Shown here: positions 17,205 to 27,658 of the stretch, piece after piece
Numbering within the stretch: position 1 is the first letter of the stretch
Layout of the letters: each line of letters begins with the position of its first letter
DNA from: Saccharospirillum impatiens DSM 12546
GTDB taxonomy: Bacteria > Pseudomonadota > Gammaproteobacteria > Pseudomonadales > Natronospirillaceae
Length of the DNA stretch: 64,000 bases
Reading direction: 5' to 3'
Assembly (NCBI RefSeq): GCF_000423605.1
Contig: NZ_AUIH01000014.1
Coordinates: forward strand, 1-64,000
Notes under the pieces: generated by a model
What the model saw: only the letters and a program-made list of their open reading frames with translations
Database searches by the model: none
Told to the model about the DNA's origin: nothing
Position numbers and translations under genes: made by a program

Positions 17205-17340
17205 CCCTCTCCCCGGCCCTCTCCCGTGGGACGGGAGAGGGAGCGTTTAGTTGGTTGGAATATGACCCGTGCCTATTACTCGCGACGCTGCACTTTACAG
17301 TCCTCTCTCCACCCCTGGGGGAGAGAGCTAGAGAGAGGGG
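17205..17340. repeat. REP-like pair of CCCTCTCC/GGAGAGGG hairpins
   Basis: CCCTCTCCCG (17217-17226) pairs perfectly with CGGGAGAGGG (17232-17241), preceded by another CCCTCTCC copy. About 60 bases on, CCTCTCTCC (from 17302) pairs with GGGGAGAGAG (about 17317-17327), followed by AGAGAGGGGG. The two hairpins lie between the convergent trpG and DUF1304 genes, a usual place for REP-type repeats. Similar CCCTCTCCC palindromes are common in proteobacterial intergenic DNA. Confidence 0.65.
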
Positions 17341-17374
17341 GACGGCGCAGCCGTAGGTTTGCTGACTATTGGCT

Positions 17375-17743
17375 TTAGCTGAACGGCGCCACAATTCCCA
17401 GGACGACCAACGCAGCAATAGCCGGCGCTGCCTGTACCCACAGTATTGTACGACTGACGGTAGCGGCGCCATAAAACCCGGCGACGATGACGCAACTGAG
17501 AAAAAAGATCATGACCGGTACACCCATCGTGCCGAGCAATAACCCCCAGACCAAACCAGCGGCCAGAAACCCATTATACAACCCCTGATTGGCGGCCAGC
17601 ACCCGGGTTATTTCCGCCTTTTCCTTGCTCATGCCAAACACTTTACGGCCGATGGGCGATGTCCATAAAAACATTTCAAGAACCAGAAAAGCCAGGTGCA
17701 ACAGAGCGACGATGGCCACCAGCGTTTGGGCAAGATTCATCAC
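17375..17743 (-). CDS. DUF1304 family small membrane protein
   Basis: A 122-residue protein of four hydrophobic helices (about 5-27, 48-72, 76-95, 99-120). Between the first two is the family stretch FLWTSPIGRKVFGMSKE followed by LAANQGLYNGFLAAGL, which is typical of DUF1304. Function unknown. It is the last gene of the minus-strand run rpe-HAD-gph and 35 bases after gph, so possibly cotranscribed. Confidence 0.8.
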   Translation of the reverse strand: MMNLAQTLVAIVALLHLAFLVLEMFLWTSPIGRKVFGMSKEKAEITRVLAANQGLYNGFLAAGLVWGLLLGTMGVPVMIFFLSCVIVAGFYGAATVSRTILWVQAAPAIAALVVLGIVAPFS

Positions 17744-17778
17744 GAAGTTCCTTGTGTGAAAAACAGTTCAGTACGCGT

Positions 17779-18444
17779 TTAAGGCTTGGTAGCCGCAAGA
17801 CAAAGATCAACGACTTCGTCGAAATCACCACAAATGGCGAGTGGACCAAACTGCTCCAACGGCACATTACCATGATAGCCGTAACTGACGGCAATGCCAG
17901 GCATGCCGATGGCTTGTGCCGGCTCCAGGTCGTTGGCGGAATCACCGACCATGATGGCTTCAATCGGCTCGATGCTGAATTCGGCACACACCTGAGTCAG
18001 ACTTTGCGGGTCGGGTTTGGGGCGCTCGACCTCATCGCCACAGAGGACCCGGTCAAAAAAGGGCGCCAGGTCCAGTTCAGCCAGAAAGCGACCGGTGAAG
18101 TGCGAGCTTTTATTGGTGATACAAGCAAGCTTGAAACCCTGGCGTTGCAACTTGCTCAGTCCGGTTATGACACCGGGGTAAACATCGGCCTGAAACAGGG
18201 TGCGCTGATAAGCATCACGAAACAAGGCGTGCGCCAGACTGGCATCGTCTTCATAGCCACGACTGTACAGCCCCCGTTCAACCAGTTTTTCCGGACCGTT
18301 ACCCACCCAGCGACGCACCTCATCGATGCGGCAACCATCGCCGGTCAGCGTGTGCAGCACTTCATCGAGCGCGGCGTGTATCCCGCGCGCGCTGTCAACG
18401 AGAGTGCCGTCCAGATCAAACAAAATGGCTTTGGCCCGGGTCAC
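17779..18444 (-). CDS. gph: Phosphoglycolate phosphatase
   Basis: HAD-superfamily phosphatase of 221 residues that dephosphorylates 2-phosphoglycolate formed in DNA repair. Motif I ILFDLDGTLVDSARGI (Asp9, Asp11), motif II CITNKSSHFTG, motif III lysine in ERPKPDPQSL and motif IV MVGDSANDLEPAQAIGM are all intact. The small helical cap (20-85) fits Gph. The start overlaps the stop of the preceding HAD gene by four bases, and rpe is further upstream, the same association (rpe-gph) seen in many Gammaproteobacteria, so Gph is preferred over other HAD phosphatases. Confidence 0.85.
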   Translation of the reverse strand: MTRAKAILFDLDGTLVDSARGIHAALDEVLHTLTGDGCRIDEVRRWVGNGPEKLVERGLYSRGYEDDASLAHALFRDAYQRTLFQADVYPGVITGLSKLQRQGFKLACITNKSSHFTGRFLAELDLAPFFDRVLCGDEVERPKPDPQSLTQVCAEFSIEPIEAIMVGDSANDLEPAQAIGMPGIAVSYGYHGNVPLEQFGPLAICGDFDEVVDLCLAATKP

Positions 18445-19271
18445 AGGCTGAAGCCGTAACGGTCGGCCAGGAAATAGGCGATGGCGCTGTCGGTATTCCT
18501 GCCAATTATACCGGTCGACACGGCTTTGACTTCATCGAGTGCGTTTTCCATGGCATAGGCTTCATCGGCCAGCTTGAACATGCTGACATCGTTGTCTGAG
18601 TCGCCAAAGCAGACCAGGCGTTTGGCCCCGGTTTGCCGCTGCAGAAATTTAACGGCGTCACCCTTGGTACCGCTGATGTGGTGAATGTCCATCCAGTAGT
18701 AACCGTCGCGATACATATCGGGGCCGGCGTAGACCTGAACGTTGGGCATGTCCGCCAGTTCTTCGGCCATGTACAACACTTTTGCGTTCTCTGTAACGGC
18801 GAACACATTCAGAATCTGTTCCTGAATCGATGAAAAGTCGGCGTTCAACTGAACGTTGATTGCCTGGCTTTCCATGTATTTTGCCCAGGCTTCTTCACGC
18901 TCGGTGCCGATACGGCGAATCACGGCGCCGATGCGATCTTCGTGGTCCAGCGTATTGAGCCAGGGGTTGATGCCATGCACTTCCAGACGGCGGCAAACTT
19001 CAACCAATTCCATCGGGTCCATCGGCTGGGCATTGATGCGCACGTTCTCATTCAAATCCCAGATCAGCACGCCGTTCTTGTAGGCCTGGGGGTGACGGAA
19101 CCGCACATCGGGCAAGGCTTCGCGCCCGCCGTGTGGCATGCGACCCGTAGCGACCGTCCAGGCTACGCCCAGTTCGTCGAGCTTGTTGAGCGCCGTGCGC
19201 GTCAGTTCGGTAATGCAATGTTCGCCATCGATCAGGGTGCCGTCGAGGTCAAAAACCAATAATTCTTCCAC
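18441..19271 (-). CDS. HAD-superfamily hydrolase, Cof-type (subclass IIB)
   Basis: A 276-residue HAD hydrolase with motif I LLVFDLDGTLIDGEH (Asp8, Asp10), motif II VATGRMPHGG, a central C2-type alpha/beta cap (about 85-185), and motif IV CFGDSDNDVSMFKLADEAYAMENA at about 220-243, diagnostic of the Cof/IIB group. Such enzymes dephosphorylate sugar phosphates, nucleotides or cofactor precursors; the substrate cannot be deduced. It lies between rpe and gph and overlaps gph, so it is probably part of the same operon. Confidence 0.82.
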   Translation of the reverse strand: MEELLVFDLDGTLIDGEHCITELTRTALNKLDELGVAWTVATGRMPHGGREALPDVRFRHPQAYKNGVLIWDLNENVRINAQPMDPMELVEVCRRLEVHGINPWLNTLDHEDRIGAVIRRIGTEREEAWAKYMESQAINVQLNADFSSIQEQILNVFAVTENAKVLYMAEELADMPNVQVYAGPDMYRDGYYWMDIHHISGTKGDAVKFLQRQTGAKRLVCFGDSDNDVSMFKLADEAYAMENALDEVKAVSTGIIGRNTDSAIAYFLADRYGFSL

Positions 19272-19338
19272 AGGATCTCCCGGGTGAAGGTGGTGCCTTC
19301 AGGCACCAGGGTGTTAAGGCGGTCGTACTGCGACGTGA

Positions 19339-20016
19339 TCAGGCGCTGCGCGTCATGGCCAGTTCCCGGCGCATCTCATTGATGCGGGTGGCGTAATCAT
19401 CCGCGTTAAAAATGGCAGACCCGGCCACGAAAGCATCGGCACCGGCCTCGGCCACCGCCCGAATGTTATCGACTTTGACACCACCGTCGACTTCCAGACG
19501 AATGTCCCGGCCTGAAGCTTTTATACGGGCGCGGGCGTCACGCAGTTTATCGAGGGCCGAGGGTAAAAAGGACTGGCCGCCAAAACCGGGGTTCACCGAC
19601 ATGATCAGCACCTGGTCGATCTTGTCCATCACGTAGTCGAGGTAATGCAACGGCGTGGCCGGGTTAAACACCAGGCCGGCCTTACAACCACCGTCACGAA
19701 TCAACTGCAGCGACCGGTCGATGTGATCACTCGCTTCCGGGTGAAAGGTGATGATACTGGCGCCGGCCTCAATAAAGTCGCCGATCAGCCGATCTACTGG
19801 AGATACCATAAGATGCACGTCGATCGGGGCGGTGACGCCATGGTTGCGCAACGCCTTGCATACCATGGGGCCTATGGTGAGGTTGGGCACATAATGGTTG
19901 TCCATCACATCGAAGTGGACCCAGTCGGCACCGGCGTTCAGAACGGCATCCACTTCCTCGCCCAGGCGGGCAAAATCGGCGGACAAAATGGAAGGGGCTA
20001 TGACAAAATCGGACAT
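19339..20016 (-). CDS. rpe: Ribulose-phosphate 3-epimerase
   Basis: TIM-barrel epimerase of 225 residues interconverting ribulose 5-phosphate and xylulose 5-phosphate in the pentose phosphate pathway. Visible signatures: [17 protein letters not shown] at the N-terminus, [18 protein letters not shown] with metal-binding His/Asp, DVHLMV, the [17 protein letters not shown] loop and the LEVDGGV aspartate. I chose the ATG at 20016; a longer frame to 20334 has an arginine-rich N-terminus foreign to the family. It starts the minus-strand run with the Cof-type hydrolase, gph and DUF1304. The divergent DUF3530 gene begins about 100 bases away. Confidence 0.92.
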   Translation of the reverse strand: MSDFVIAPSILSADFARLGEEVDAVLNAGADWVHFDVMDNHYVPNLTIGPMVCKALRNHGVTAPIDVHLMVSPVDRLIGDFIEAGASIITFHPEASDHIDRSLQLIRDGGCKAGLVFNPATPLHYLDYVMDKIDQVLIMSVNPGFGGQSFLPSALDKLRDARARIKASGRDIRLEVDGGVKVDNIRAVAEAGADAFVAGSAIFNADDYATRINEMRRELAMTRSA

Positions 20017-20116
20017 TTCGGGGCGTCTCACGGCTGGCGGAACGCCCATTCTAGTGACTGCCAGAGGGAGGTCAAACGCCAATGTGCCCGATCGCCGATA
20101 AAACCCGGGTCTCGTT

Positions 20117-20935
20117 GTGATACGGCGCGTCTCTGTGTGCGGCCTGATCAGCCTCTGCGCCTTACTGGCTGTTAGCACCGGCAGTTCCGCCGAAGCACTG
20201 GCCCAGGCGCGTGCCAACCATCTGAACGACCTCGCTGAGGCCCTGACCAACCCCCGGGGCGATGAGGAAGTCGTCATTCTGGGAGAAGGCGACGGGGCGT
20301 TTCTGGGGCTTAGCCTGCAACAACGCACAGCCACCCCACAGGGCGCGGTGCTGATACTGCACGATGAGGGTCACAACCCGGACTGGCCGGTGCATTTGCA
20401 GCAAGCGCGGCGTTTTTTGCCCGACGTTGGCTGGAATACCCTGTCCATCGCGCTGCCCCTGGTCGGCGGGTACGCCACCGACCCGGATGCAACGCTCAAT
20501 CGCATCGCGCTGGGCTTGCAGCGTCTGAACCAGGACGGCCAGTTCAATCTGGTGATTCTGGGCTACGGGGAAGGCGCCTACTGGGCGGCCCGCTACCTGT
20601 CAGAGCGCCTGACTCCGGATCAGGACATCGGCTATGGGTTGATGATGGTCAACGCCAAAACCATCGAGCCCGACCTGCCCGAATTGATCGGCAGCCTCAA
20701 CATTGCCATTCTCGACTGGGTATCCGAGGACTCTCCAGCGGCTTTTCGCGCCGCCAGCGCTCGCCGGGCAGAAGCCCGACGCAATGGCCTTGAGCGCTAC
20801 ACTCAGATTCGCGACCCGGACCAGGCCTCTTTCTACAATCAGGCCACCCCCAATCGCACCACTCGCCGGCTCTGGGGCTGGTTGCGCACCCGGATGGCCG
20901 GGCGCGAAGGTGAGGTTCAGATGGTTGAGGAGTAA
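20117..20935 (+). CDS. DUF3530 family exported alpha/beta-hydrolase-like protein
   Basis: A 272-residue protein with an N-terminal signal peptide (about 1-24, cleavage near SSA-EA). The body resembles DUF3530: [25 protein letters not shown] with the family His-Pro-type region, LSIALPL, and [17 protein letters not shown], where an alpha/beta-hydrolase would have its nucleophile elbow G-x-S-x-G. Here it is G-Y-G-E-G, so no serine nucleophile is present. The start is a GTG at 20117. Function unknown; probably periplasmic. It is divergent from rpe. Confidence 0.7.
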   Translation: MIRRVSVCGLISLCALLAVSTGSSAEALAQARANHLNDLAEALTNPRGDEEVVILGEGDGAFLGLSLQQRTATPQGAVLILHDEGHNPDWPVHLQQARRFLPDVGWNTLSIALPLVGGYATDPDATLNRIALGLQRLNQDGQFNLVILGYGEGAYWAARYLSERLTPDQDIGYGLMMVNAKTIEPDLPELIGSLNIAILDWVSEDSPAAFRAASARRAEARRNGLERYTQIRDPDQASFYNQATPNRTTRRLWGWLRTRMAGREGEVQMVEE

Positions 20936-21087
20936 GGGTCAGTTGCACCTAAAGGTGCCAGGAGGTCGTAGCAGATAAGTAAGATGGCCAACTATTTGCC
21001 AACAAAGGGGTCAATCACAGGCGCATCTGGGCTATGCTTTTCCGCTGTGGCATGACCACGCTGTTATCGGGACCTCAGGAGCGCAGT

Positions 21088-22728
21088 ATGACGACCCCCG
21101 ACCCTTCTTTAGCTAGCCAATTGGACCAGGTGGATAGACCCTTATCTGCCTGGAGCGTGGATTCAACCAGTGATTTGCTGGTCCGGCTGGCCCGGGAAAC
21201 CACCGTAGCCGGGCTAATGCATCGAATTCTGAAAGAAGCCCGTCTGCTGACCGGGGCCGAGGGTGGCACCTTTTATCAGTTGGATGAAAGCGCGGATTCA
21301 CCCCGGCTGGTCTTCAAAGCCATTCACAACACGGTGCTCGGGCTGGAAAGCCGGGACCCGGCCCAACTGAGCCGGTGGCCCGCCATTCCTTTGTACCATC
21401 ACCAGCCCGGTGAATCCGAAAGCGGTCAGCCGAACCACCAGAATGTCGCCTCCTGGGTCGCGCTGACACGGCAGGCCGTCAATATCGATGATGTCTACCA
21501 GACCGGTGATTTCGACTTCTCCGGCACCCGCCACTTCGATTCCGAACACCGCTATCGCTCGCGGTCGATGCTGACCCTGCCACTGTTGAACCATGAAGAC
21601 CGGGTCATCGGTGTGTTGCAACTGATCAACGCACGCACCCCGGAAGACGACAGCCGCCCGTTCACCGACGACGACCAGCGCACGGTGCAGGCCATGGCCA
21701 AGTTTGCGGCGCTGTCGCTCGACAATCAATTGCTGGTGCAAAGCCACAAAGACCTGCTCGATGCTTTTATTCAGGCGCTGGCCCGCATTATTGATGTTCG
21801 CTCCTCCCACACCTCAGCCCATTGCGAGCGCATTCCGGTGCTGACCGAGATGATGGCGCGCGCCGCCTGCGAGGAAACCGACGGCTACTTCGCCGACTTT
21901 GGCCTGAACGATGACGAATGGTATGAACTGCACGTGGCTGCCTGGTTGCACGACTGCGGCAAGCTGGCCACCTCGGAAACGATTCTGAACAAGGGCCGCA
22001 AACTGCAAAGTCTGCTCGACGGTTTTGATACCGTAGCCGCGCGTTTTGCCGCCACCATGGCGCAGTCGGCCAACGCTGCCGACGTTGAGGCACTGCGTCA
22101 GGATCTGGCGTTTCTGGAGCGGGTTAATCGCGGCGGTGAATACATGCCCGAATCAGACAAGGATCGGGTTCGGGCCATTGCCACCCGGACCTGGCAGGAC
22201 GCCTGGGGCACATCGCAGCCACTGCTGAACGACACAGAAGTCACCAATCTGTGCATTACCCGGGGCACACTAAACGACGAAGAGCGCCAGGCGATCAACC
22301 GCCACATCGACATCACCATCGACATTCTCGAACAACTGCCCTTCCCGCCCAAATTGCGCCGGGTGCCGGAATACGCTGGCGGCCACCACGAACGCATGGA
22401 CGGGCGCGGCTTTCCGCGCGGTCTGACCCGGGAGCAGATGTCGATTCCGGCCCGTATCATGGGCGTGGCCGATGTGTTCGAAGCCCTGACCGCCAAGGAG
22501 CGGCCCTACAAACCGCCGATGCCGCTGAGCCAGGCGTTCTCCATTCTGCAATCGATGCGCGACGACCAGCACATCGACCCGGACGTCTTTGACCTGTTTC
22601 TGCGCAGCGGCAAGTGGAAAGACTATGCCGAACATTACTTGCTGCCAGACCAGAACGATGTGGATGACGTCACGCCGTATCTGGCCACCAACAACATCAG
22701 TACCACCAGCCCGGTCAGCAAGCCGTAA
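21088..22728 (+). CDS. GAF and HD-GYP domain protein (c-di-GMP phosphodiesterase-like)
   Basis: A 546-residue cytoplasmic protein. An N-terminal GAF domain (about 30-190, with GAEGGTFYQLDE and RSMLTLPLLNHEDRVIGVLQLINA) is followed by an HD-GYP domain. The HD part has HTSAHCERIP (about 240) and WLHDCGKLATSE (about 285); then comes a long helical insert of about 120 residues. The second half has GGHHERMDGRGFPRGL (about 430) and ARIMGVADVFEALTAKERPYK. GYP is GFP here, which occurs in active members. It probably hydrolyses cyclic di-GMP under control of a GAF ligand. I chose the ATG at 21088 with CAGGAG upstream. The last 94 bases overlap the convergent MFS gene. Confidence 0.85.
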   Translation: MTTPDPSLASQLDQVDRPLSAWSVDSTSDLLVRLARETTVAGLMHRILKEARLLTGAEGGTFYQLDESADSPRLVFKAIHNTVLGLESRDPAQLSRWPAIPLYHHQPGESESGQPNHQNVASWVALTRQAVNIDDVYQTGDFDFSGTRHFDSEHRYRSRSMLTLPLLNHEDRVIGVLQLINARTPEDDSRPFTDDDQRTVQAMAKFAALSLDNQLLVQSHKDLLDAFIQALARIIDVRSSHTSAHCERIPVLTEMMARAACEETDGYFADFGLNDDEWYELHVAAWLHDCGKLATSETILNKGRKLQSLLDGFDTVAARFAATMAQSANAADVEALRQDLAFLERVNRGGEYMPESDKDRVRAIATRTWQDAWGTSQPLLNDTEVTNLCITRGTLNDEERQAINRHIDITIDILEQLPFPPKLRRVPEYAGGHHERMDGRGFPRGLTREQMSIPARIMGVADVFEALTAKERPYKPPMPLSQAFSILQSMRDDQHIDPDVFDLFLRSGKWKDYAEHYLLPDQNDVDDVTPYLATNNISTTSPVSKP

Positions 22729-23822
22729 AACAGCGTCGTAGCCTGCCAGGCCAATAGAAAACTGGCCAGCAAGGCGCCAACGGCCGCCGCCAGATCGCGC
22801 CAGAAGGTGAAGCCGTTCAGGCTGTGATGACGATCGTGATCGCTCAGTGCCTCATCCGACAGTCGCTTGGGCACCAGAATCATGTAGAGGCCATGCCCGA
22901 CAATGGCGAATACACTGGACCAGAGCACCTGGGTCACCGCCATCAACCCTCCGGCAAGCAGCATCAGCGCCACCGAGACACCGAGCAAAAGGCGCTCGGA
23001 TACCCAGTGACTGACACGAATGGACGCCACACCCACCAGCATATTGAACAACCGCTTGGCCACCAGCAGCCAGGCTGTCATCGCCAGTGCCGCCGCCGTT
23101 GACCAGCCCGCCAGCACCAGCAGCGGTGCCAGCACTACTGTCCAGACGCCGTCGAACAGCAGGCAGGTCACAAAGGTTAACCGGTGCCAGGCAGTAGGCC
23201 AGGGAAACCGGGCCTTTGCCGGTGCCTGAGCGTCAGCCCTGGCCCGCGGCAACGCCAGAGCCGGCAACAACGCCACCAGACAGAGCCCACTGGCGAGCAA
23301 AAGCACCGCCTCAATGCTGATGTATTCCACCAGTAAGGGCGCGACCAGCAGCACCGACAACGGGCCAACTTCCTGCAAGCTGGTGTACCAGCCGAGGTTC
23401 GTCATACGCCGCTCCGGCTCATGGGTCGCATAATGCAAGCAGCCAAGCCGCATCAGCGCATAGGCCATGCCCCACAGCAAGCGGGCCAGCAACAAGACCC
23501 AGGGGCTGGCAAGCATCAGAAACGCCAGGCTGGCCAGCGTCGCCAGTGCCACGGCTTGCAGCATGGCCGTGCGCGGACCAAACCGTTCGAACCAGGGCAA
23601 CAGCCAGGGGTTGATCAGCAACCGGACGAAACGATTGGCCGACAATAAAACCCCGACCCAGATCAGCGTCAGACCGAAGTCGGCAAAATACAGAGGCAGC
23701 AGTAAGTACAGGACCGAATCGGACACCAGCGCCAGCGTCAGCACCAGACTGGCCAGCACCGTTGGCTGGCTGTGATGATGAATCAGGCGCAGCACGAGCG
23801 GTTGGCGACCGAAGGCTCGCAA
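22635..23822 (-). CDS. MFS transporter, third gene of the ars cluster
   Basis: A 395-residue major facilitator protein with twelve hydrophobic helices and the A-like loop [28 protein letters not shown] between helices 2 and 3. It follows arsR and arsH on the same strand and overlaps the arsH end by 40 bases, so export of an arsenic species is a reasonable inference. It does not look like ArsJ in sequence, and no GAPDH partner is present, so I give no symbol. Its 3' end lies antisense inside the HD-GYP gene. Nucleotide composition resembles its neighbours. Confidence 0.75.
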   Translation of the reverse strand: MRAFGRQPLVLRLIHHHSQPTVLASLVLTLALVSDSVLYLLLPLYFADFGLTLIWVGVLLSANRFVRLLINPWLLPWFERFGPRTAMLQAVALATLASLAFLMLASPWVLLLARLLWGMAYALMRLGCLHYATHEPERRMTNLGWYTSLQEVGPLSVLLVAPLLVEYISIEAVLLLASGLCLVALLPALALPRARADAQAPAKARFPWPTAWHRLTFVTCLLFDGVWTVVLAPLLVLAGWSTAAALAMTAWLLVAKRLFNMLVGVASIRVSHWVSERLLLGVSVALMLLAGGLMAVTQVLWSSVFAIVGHGLYMILVPKRLSDEALSDHDRHHSLNGFTFWRDLAAAVGALLASFLLAWQATTLFYGLLTGLVVLMLLVARYGVTSSTSFWSGSK

Positions 23823-24514
23823 CAGGAGGCGTCAGCCACCCGGGGCTGATAATCCGCCTTGTTCTCGGAAAACCGGTGGGTGAGCATGGCCGACTGGTTG
23901 CGCAACAGCAGCGTCATCCGAAACAGCTCTTCCATGACATCCACAACCCGATCGCGATAGGGCGATTCCTTCATCTGCCCATCGGCATCGAACTCCTGAA
24001 AGGCCTTGGGCACCGACGACTGATTGGGGATGGTGAACATCCGCATCCAGCGGCCCAGAATGCGCAGCGCGTTGACCACGTTAAAGGATTGTGAACCGCC
24101 GTTAACCTGCATCACCGCCAGTGTCTTGCCCTGAGTCGGCCGGATCGCCCCGTCGCTGAGCGGAATCCAGTCGATCTGGTTTTTGAACACCGACGACACC
24201 GCACCGTGAATCTCCGGCGAACACCAGACCATGCCCTCGCTCCACTGCGCCAGTTCCCGCAGCTCAACGACCTTGGGGTGATCCGTTGAAACCCGGTCGC
24301 ACACCGGCAGACCTTCAGGGTCATATACCCGAACCTCGGCGCCAAACTGCGCCAGCATGTGAGCGGCGTTCAGCGCCAGCTTGCGGCTGTTCGACTCCTC
24401 CCGCAAGGAGCCATACAGCACCAGAATGCGCGCCGCATGGCTATTGGGTTGCTGGTAACCCTGCTGCAACTGACCGAGGGTACTCTCCAGGCTGTGGTCG
24501 GGAATCAGTGCCAT
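23783..24514 (-). CDS. arsH: Arsenical resistance protein ArsH
   Basis: NADPH-dependent FMN reductase-fold protein of 243 residues that in characterised relatives oxidises trivalent organoarsenicals. Signatures: [22 protein letters not shown] (about 30-51) for FMN phosphate, [46 protein letters not shown] in the middle, and [22 protein letters not shown]. The C-terminus carries two Cys-Cys pairs (ASCCEP and RSCCA) that could bind metalloid. It has its own ArsR-type box directly upstream, between it and arsR. Confidence 0.92.
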   Translation of the reverse strand: MALIPDHSLESTLGQLQQGYQQPNSHAARILVLYGSLREESNSRKLALNAAHMLAQFGAEVRVYDPEGLPVCDRVSTDHPKVVELRELAQWSEGMVWCSPEIHGAVSSVFKNQIDWIPLSDGAIRPTQGKTLAVMQVNGGSQSFNVVNALRILGRWMRMFTIPNQSSVPKAFQEFDADGQMKESPYRDRVVDVMEELFRMTLLLRNQSAMLTHRFSENKADYQPRVADASCCEPSVANRSCCA

Positions 24515-24522
24515 AATGCCTC

Positions 24523-24547
24523 CATATTTCCAGATATATCGAATTTA
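24523..24547. promoter_or_regulatory. ArsR-type operator upstream of arsH
   Basis: CATATTTCCAG-ATATATCGAATTTA between arsR and arsH repeats, base for base over most of its length, the box upstream of arsR (24911-24936). Both have ATATTTC and ATATCGAA halves. Its centre is about 20 bases from the arsH start. Confidence 0.6.
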
Positions 24548-24572
24548 ATAGCCAAAAAAATGCCCGAAACCG

Positions 24573-24890
24573 TCAGCAACCGCTCTCGGTGCAACATTCT
24601 TCCATCAGGTAACCGATCAGGGTGTTCAGCCGGTCGTACTGAGCGAAACAGCGCAGTACCCGACCTTCGCGAACCTGCTTCACCAGGCCCACCTGCACCA
24701 GTCGACTCAGATGATGCGACAGCGTAGAGCCCGGCACATCCAACTGCTGCTGCAACTGAGCGACCGGCGCCCCGCCATGGCCAGCGCGCACCAGCAGACG
24801 ATACAGCCCCAGACGAGTCGGATGGCCCAGTTCAGCCAGTTGATCGGCCGCTTGTTCGAGTGTGAGTGTTGTCATGGGAGGAGTATTCAC
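24573..24890 (-). CDS. arsR: ArsR/SmtB family repressor
   Basis: A 105-residue winged-helix repressor. LAELGHPTRLGLYRLLVRAG, then VAQLQQQLDVPGSTLSHHLSRLVQVGLVKQVREGRVLRC (about 42-80) is the ArsR HTH. The classical ELCVCDL metal site in the recognition helix is missing; instead cysteines are at the C-terminus (EECCTESGC, about 97-105), as in ArsR variants with C-terminal arsenite or methylarsenite sites. A matching box lies upstream of this gene and of arsH, so it most likely represses the whole arsR-arsH-MFS cluster. Confidence 0.85.
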   Translation of the reverse strand: MNTPPMTTLTLEQAADQLAELGHPTRLGLYRLLVRAGHGGAPVAQLQQQLDVPGSTLSHHLSRLVQVGLVKQVREGRVLRCFAQYDRLNTLIGYLMEECCTESGC

Positions 24891-24910
24891 CCGGCAGAGG
24901 TGATCGTCAA

Positions 24911-24936
24911 TATATTTCTAGTAATATCGAAATATA
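24911..24936. promoter_or_regulatory. ArsR-type operator upstream of arsR
   Basis: TATATTTC (24911-24918) and GAAATATA (24929-24936) form a perfect 8-bp inverted repeat with a 10-base spacer, 20 bases before the arsR start. The same sequence pattern recurs before arsH. Confidence 0.65.
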
Positions 24937-24965
24937 CGAAAAAACCACTGTATCAGTGTCAGGCC

Positions 24966-25283
24966 TGCCAGGGTGTCATGAGTCAGACATTCATGCCTAT
25001 TCTACCACGTGCAGTCCCAAGGACTGTCGGGTTCGCCTGCTGAAGGCCGTTAGACCGCATGGACTAAAACGCCGGGAGCGTTTTAGCATGAGCGTAGCGA
25101 GCCCGAAGGGTGAATCCCATGGAGGGGATTCATACCCGGTCTTCGAGCTTACATGGAAGTATTTACAGCGTGCCTTCAGCAGGCGTGCGCGACAGTCCGA
25201 CTGGCACCGTAATAGAGGCTGCCACCAAATCGGTTTATCTGAGGAATGTCTGACTCATGACGCCCGAACAAGCCACCCTGGCA
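24966..25283. repeat. Modular palindrome, copy A (long form, divergent outer arms)
   Basis: A 318-bp imperfect palindrome between arsR and a LysR gene. Outer arms TGCCAGGGTG/CACCCTGGCA and the 18-bp pair GTCATGAGTCAGACATTC (24975-24992)/25244-25261 are perfect. Inner arms include GGACTGTCG/CGACAGTCC and CGCCTGCTGAAGGC (25035-25048)/25172-25185. The centre, inside AGACCG/CGGTCT, is the branched module also found in copies C and G: CTAAAACGC-N5-GCGTTTTAG (25064-25086) and GAATCCC/GGGATTC (25112-25131). The arms differ from the other copies, while the module is nearly identical. No coding frame is credible. Confidence 0.85.
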
Positions 25284-25298
25284 AACATTGCGGCCGTT

Positions 25299-26189
25299 TC
25301 ACATGTCAGAGGTCAGGTCTTTCAAAAACTCGATGAACAACCGGGTCTTGGCGCTGAGCATGCGGCGACTGGTATAGACCGCTGAGGCTTTGGCCATCAG
25401 GTCCAGCTCCATATTCTGCGCCACCTGCACCAGCTCGCCACGCTCTATGGCGCTGCGGCAGTAAAGCGATGGCAGCAAGCCGACGCCTGAACCGGCGATG
25501 ACGGTATCGCGCACCATAATCGGGTCGGTGGTCTCGATCGAGGCCTGAATCTCCACCTTGTGCTTGTCGCCCTGATAACGCATCGGCAGGGCCGTCTTGT
25601 TGTAGCGGCGCTCACAGACATGCACCTGCTCAACCAGTGCATCCAGACCCGGAAAGGTATGGCCAGCCGCATAGGTCGACGGGCTGGCCACCCAGATCAG
25701 AGGGGTTTCAAACAGGGGCACGGCAATAAGCTCGGAATCCGGCAGATCACCCACCTGAACCGCCAGGTCGATGTGCTCGCCGATCAGGTCCACGGCTGTT
25801 GGTGTCACCTGAATGTTGAGCTGAATTTCCGGATACTGTTTATTAAAGCGGTGCAGATGCCCGGCCAGCACGTCGCGGCTGAATGCCATTGGCAGTGAAA
25901 TGGTCAGTTCACCGCTGGGGGTATGGCTCAGACCGTTCATGTGCGCGTCGGCCGCTTCGACCTGTTCCATAATAAGCTGACAGTGTTTGAAGAACACCTC
26001 GCCTTCACTGGTCATCCGCATCTGTCGGGAGTTACGCTCCAGCAAGCGTACCTGCAGATCGTCTTCCAGACGCTGTACGAACCGGCTCACGCTCGACTTC
26101 GGCATGCGTAACGAACGGGCTGCAGCCGAAATACCTTCTTTTTCCACAACGGCCACAAAAACGGGCAAATCAGATATGTTCCACTTCAT
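25299..26189 (-). CDS. LysR family regulator, divergent from ligAB
   Basis: A 296-residue LysR-type regulator. The N-terminal HTH (about 1-60) contains VAVVEKEGISAAARSLRMPKSSVSRFVQRLEDDL. The effector domain (about 88-290) has the usual periplasmic-binding-protein fold with GELTISLPMAFSRDVLAGHL and VRDTVIAGSGVGLLPSLYC. It begins 205 bases from the divergent ligA, so control of the ligAB genes is likely; effector unknown (protocatechuate pathway compounds are candidates). The subtype with KSSVSR recognition is close to the CrgA/AaeR-like group. Confidence 0.85.
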   Translation of the reverse strand: MKWNISDLPVFVAVVEKEGISAAARSLRMPKSSVSRFVQRLEDDLQVRLLERNSRQMRMTSEGEVFFKHCQLIMEQVEAADAHMNGLSHTPSGELTISLPMAFSRDVLAGHLHRFNKQYPEIQLNIQVTPTAVDLIGEHIDLAVQVGDLPDSELIAVPLFETPLIWVASPSTYAAGHTFPGLDALVEQVHVCERRYNKTALPMRYQGDKHKVEIQASIETTDPIMVRDTVIAGSGVGLLPSLYCRSAIERGELVQVAQNMELDLMAKASAVYTSRRMLSAKTRLFIEFLKDLTSDM

Positions 26190-26394
26190 GAACGAAACGT
26201 CCTAATGTTATAGGTTGTCCCAAATTGTGCGCTTAACTAGTCTGGTTGTCACCCCCATAGCGTAGCTAAGTTCACGCTGGCTAGCTGCAGCCCGGATACA
26301 CCCTGAATCCGGCCCAGCAGAGACACCGACTATACTGGTACTGCACAGACGCTGCCGAATAGTGACACACCATTCAACATTGAGAGAGTGACCC

Positions 26395-27631
<1,237 letters not shown>

Positions 27632-27658
27632 TCGGAATTACTGGTACAACATACTGGT

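Noticed and set aside
22635-23822. Calling the MFS gene arsJ
   Set aside because: The sequence does not resemble ArsJ and its usual GAPDH partner is absent.
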